Of a stretch of DNA of 7,283 nt, positions 5,597 through 7,283 are shown piece by piece. The translations under genes and the position numbers were made by a program. The stretch is from an uncultured Clostridium sp. (GTDB taxonomy: Bacteria > Bacillota > Clostridia > TANB77 > CAG-508). The stretch lies in the NCBI GenBank assembly GCA_946497585.1, contig CAMMLF010000081.1, positions 1 through 7,283 of the forward strand. The letters run 5' to 3'. The notes beneath the pieces are model-generated. The model was given only the letters and a program-made list of their open reading frames with translations, made no database searches and was not told the origin of the DNA. Numbering within the stretch: the first letter of the stretch is position 1; each line of letters starts with the position of its first letter.

Positions 5597-6067
5597 ATGA
5601 GAACTTTTGCAAATTGGATGATAGCAATGTTTATGATAATGTATTGGGCTTTTAGAGTTGTAGTAGCATATCAAGCATCCGTTTATGCAGACTTTTTTGT
5701 ACAACCTATAAACCTAACAGTAGAGATTGTTTTATTATTTGTAACAGTTGTATGTATAGTATTAGTATTTAAAAGAAAATTGATAGGAGCTATTATTTAC
5801 TTCTTATCATATTTAGCATACTTTGGAACAGATTTGATAAATCAAATAATGCCTGTATTTACAGGAGGACAAGCTGAAATAACAAATTATATGGGAGCTT
5901 TTACCTCATTTTTGGGAATAGTTTTGGCTTTTGCAGTTTTAGTGGATTTATCAATAGATAAAGGAAGAAAACCAAAAGATAAGAAAACAGACTGGTTCTA
6001 TACAAATGAACAATATGATAGACAACTTGATGATAGAGCAGATAAGAATAATTATAGGACGTTGTAA
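5597..6067 (+). CDS. Small four-helix membrane protein, conserved tail DWFY...NNYR
   Basis: A 156-residue protein with no function I can assign. Four hydrophobic helices are predicted at about 5-25, 38-58, 61-83 and 98-118. They are followed by a basic stretch (DKGRKPKDKK, 121-130) and a hydrophilic tail TDWFYTNEQYDRQLDDRADKNNYRTL, split as DWFY at 132-135, YDRQLDDRADK at 140-150 and NNYR at 151-154. The positive-inside rule places this tail in the cytoplasm. I have an impression of similar DWFY/NNYR tails in uncharacterised Clostridia proteins, which would mark the tail as the conserved functional part; this is from memory, not a search. ATG 5597 has AAGGGAG nine bases upstream. It is the second gene of a pair with the DUF1292 protein, 46 nt apart. 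Confidence 0.8.
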   Translation: MRTFANWMIAMFMIMYWAFRVVVAYQASVYADFFVQPINLTVEIVLLFVTVVCIVLVFKRKLIGAIIYFLSYLAYFGTDLINQIMPVFTGGQAEITNYMGAFTSFLGIVLAFAVLVDLSIDKGRKPKDKKTDWFYTNEQYDRQLDDRADKNNYRTL

Positions 6068-6154
6068 TTATGAATTTATATCATTAATATGAATAATAAT
6101 GAGTATTAAAAATTAGATTAAATGTAAAGGTTAAATCTATTAAAAAATGTATAA

Positions 6155-6189
6155 AATAGCAAGTAGTTAGTTGAAAACTACTTGCTATT
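6155..6189 (+). terminator. 14-bp perfect inverted repeat: terminator or operator
   Basis: AATAGCAAGTAGTT (6155-6168) pairs perfectly with AACTACTTGCTATT (6176-6189) around a 7-nt loop. It follows the membrane protein stop by about 90 nt, as a terminator might. The plus-strand tail (ATGCTATAGTGG) is not U-rich, which weakens that reading. The loop contains the TTGAAA -35 of the next promoter, so it could instead act as an operator for a dimeric regulator. Confidence 0.6.
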
Positions 6190-6199
6190 ATGCTATAGT
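6171..6199 (+). promoter_or_regulatory. Promoter of the glycosyltransferase gene, embedded in the inverted repeat
   Basis: TTGAAA (6171-6176), a 17-bp spacer and TATAGT (6194-6199) preceded by TGC, an extended -10. The start would be near 6206, with a leader of about 79 nt. A second TATAAT at 6226-6231 has no proper -35 (only a TTGAAA six bases away). The -35 sits in and beside the loop of the hairpin at 6155-6189. Confidence 0.5.
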
Positions 6200-6284
6200 G
6201 GAATAGTAAATATTTGAAAAATATGTATAATAATAATTGGAAGTGAGTCTTATTTAGCAAAAGGAGAAAGGATTGAATTTAAAA

Positions 6285-7283
6285 ATGAAGGTTTTAGTAC
6301 TATCGTGCAGTACAGGTGGAGGGCACAATGCTTGTGGCCACTATATAGAAAAAGAATTTAAAGATAACAATATTACTTGTGATTTTGCCGATTATTTTGA
6401 TATTTTGGGCCCTAAAGCAAGAGAAAAAGCTGAAAAAATATATTTAGACTCCACAAAATACAATGGAAACATATTTAAAATAGTGTATAAACTAGGAGAG
6501 GCTTATAGCAAAACAGGGATTCCTAGTCCAGTTTATGGATTAAATAAATTAGGAAAAGGCAAACTTTATTCATATATTAAAGCAAATAATTATGATTTAA
6601 TTATTTCTTCACATCTGTTTCCAGCAATGGCTGTAACCACATTAAAAAAGGAAGGCAAGGATATAAAACTTATCAATGTAGCAACAGATTATCATGCTAT
6701 TCCATTTTGGGAAGAAACAGAGCCAGATTATTTTGTTATACCTCATATTACATTGCAAGATGACTTTGTGAAGAAAGGATTTAAAAAAGAAATATTATTA
6801 GATTTTGGAATTCCAGTTTCTAGTTCATTTAGCAAAATAGAAAATAACCTAAACTTACCAGTTGATAAAGATATTATTTTGATTACCTCTGGCAGTATGG
6901 GATTTGGAAACATGAAAGATATGGTAAAATCTTTATTAGAATATATTCCAAATACATATATTGTTGCACTTTGTGGAAATAATAAAGAATTATATTCAGA
7001 ACTGAAAAAAATTAATAACGAAAATCTTTTGGTTAAAGGATTTGTAAACAATATCAATGAATATATCTCAGCTAGCACAATAGTTCTAACAAAACCGGGA
7101 GGACTTACTAGTACAGAAGTTGGTGTAATAAGAAAACCAATGATTCATATAATGCCAATACCCGGTGTAGAAAATTATAATGCAGAGTTTTTTAAGAAAA
7201 ATGGACTTAGTCTGGTATCAAATAATTTAGAAGAAGTAAAAATAAATACTGCTAAGCTATTGAAAGATAAAAATATGCAAAAG
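6285..7283 (+). CDS. MGDG synthase/UgtP-type GT28 glycolipid glycosyltransferase (3' end outside window)
   Basis: The frame is open to the edge: 333 residues, no stop. Proteins of this family transfer a sugar from a UDP-sugar to diacylglycerol at the inner face of the membrane, making mono- or diglycosyl-diacylglycerol (also the lipoteichoic acid anchor). Motifs seen: MKVLVLSCSTGGGHN with GGGH at 11-14 (MGDG-synthase N-terminal domain), DLIISSHLFPA, ATDYHAIPFW, then LITSGSMGFGN opening the nucleotide-sugar domain and KPGGLTSTE (270-278), the GT28 donor-binding motif. MurG shares the fold, but the N-terminal GGGHN and the TDYH motif favour the diacylglycerol enzymes; the sugar and lipid are not readable. 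Start: ATG 6285 gives the family's usual N-terminus, with AGGA 12 nt upstream. An in-frame TTG at 6273 has AAGGAG at an ideal 7 nt and could be the true start (four extra residues). Full members are about 370-400 residues, so most is here. Confidence 0.9.
   Translation, partial: MKVLVLSCSTGGGHNACGHYIEKEFKDNNITCDFADYFDILGPKAREKAEKIYLDSTKYNGNIFKIVYKLGEAYSKTGIPSPVYGLNKLGKGKLYSYIKANNYDLIISSHLFPAMAVTTLKKEGKDIKLINVATDYHAIPFWEETEPDYFVIPHITLQDDFVKKGFKKEILLDFGIPVSSSFSKIENNLNLPVDKDIILITSGSMGFGNMKDMVKSLLEYIPNTYIVALCGNNKELYSELKKINNENLLVKGFVNNINEYISASTIVLTKPGGLTSTEVGVIRKPMIHIMPIPGVENYNAEFFKKNGLSLVSNNLEEVKINTAKLLKDKNMQK

Noticed and set aside
6743..7078. Minus-strand 111-residue ORF
   Set aside because: It lies wholly inside the GT28 glycosyltransferase, whose motifs are clear on the plus strand.
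1..7283. tRNA, rRNA, CRISPR array, insertion sequence ends or attachment sites
   Set aside because: None seen on either strand; no spaced direct repeats of CRISPR type and no terminal inverted repeats flanking a transposase.

Overview
The window is low-GC, A-rich coding DNA with AAGGAG-type ribosome binding sites and TTGaaa/TATAAT-type promoters. Its gene content includes a transketolase split into two subunits, a DUF1292 protein and a GT28 glycolipid glycosyltransferase. Together these point to a Firmicute, most likely a Clostridia-type anaerobe. I cannot name the species.

Layout. Bases 1-458 hold the end of one reading frame and an overlapping ORF. The second ORF looks like the C-terminal tail of an Rpn/PD-(D/E)XK transposase-like protein with a 12-bp in-frame tandem repeat; the pair may be one frameshifted gene. 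Bases 469-789 encode a small one-pass membrane protein with a good ribosome binding site but no usable start codon, probably a decayed gene. It is followed by a strong hairpin terminator. A near-consensus promoter (957-985) drives a lone alpha/beta hydrolase (1048-1947). The transketolase N- and C-terminal subunits follow as a pair (2141-3019, 3092-4012), the one clear metabolic unit here (non-oxidative pentose phosphate pathway).

On the minus strand, 4147-4932 encodes an unrecognised polytopic membrane protein. It has its own promoter, a leader of about 130 nt, a perfect Shine-Dalgarno, a GC-rich terminator and codon use richer in G/C-ending codons than its neighbours, so it may be an acquired cassette. 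Divergent from it is a two-gene unit: DUF1292 protein (5248-5550) and a 4-TM protein (5597-6067). Its promoter is preceded by three perfect 10-bp repeats that put A5 tracts one helical turn apart, as in bent DNA or an UP element. A 14-bp perfect inverted repeat ends that unit and overlaps a promoter for the last gene, an MGDG-synthase-type glycosyltransferase (6285 to the edge, incomplete).

Most of the window is ordinary chromosomal sequence. I did not find a convincing new multi-gene system. The items most worth a second look are the minus-strand cassette, the phased A-tracts, the promoter-hairpin overlap and the start-less small gene. Family assignments are from recognition of motifs only; no searches were run.
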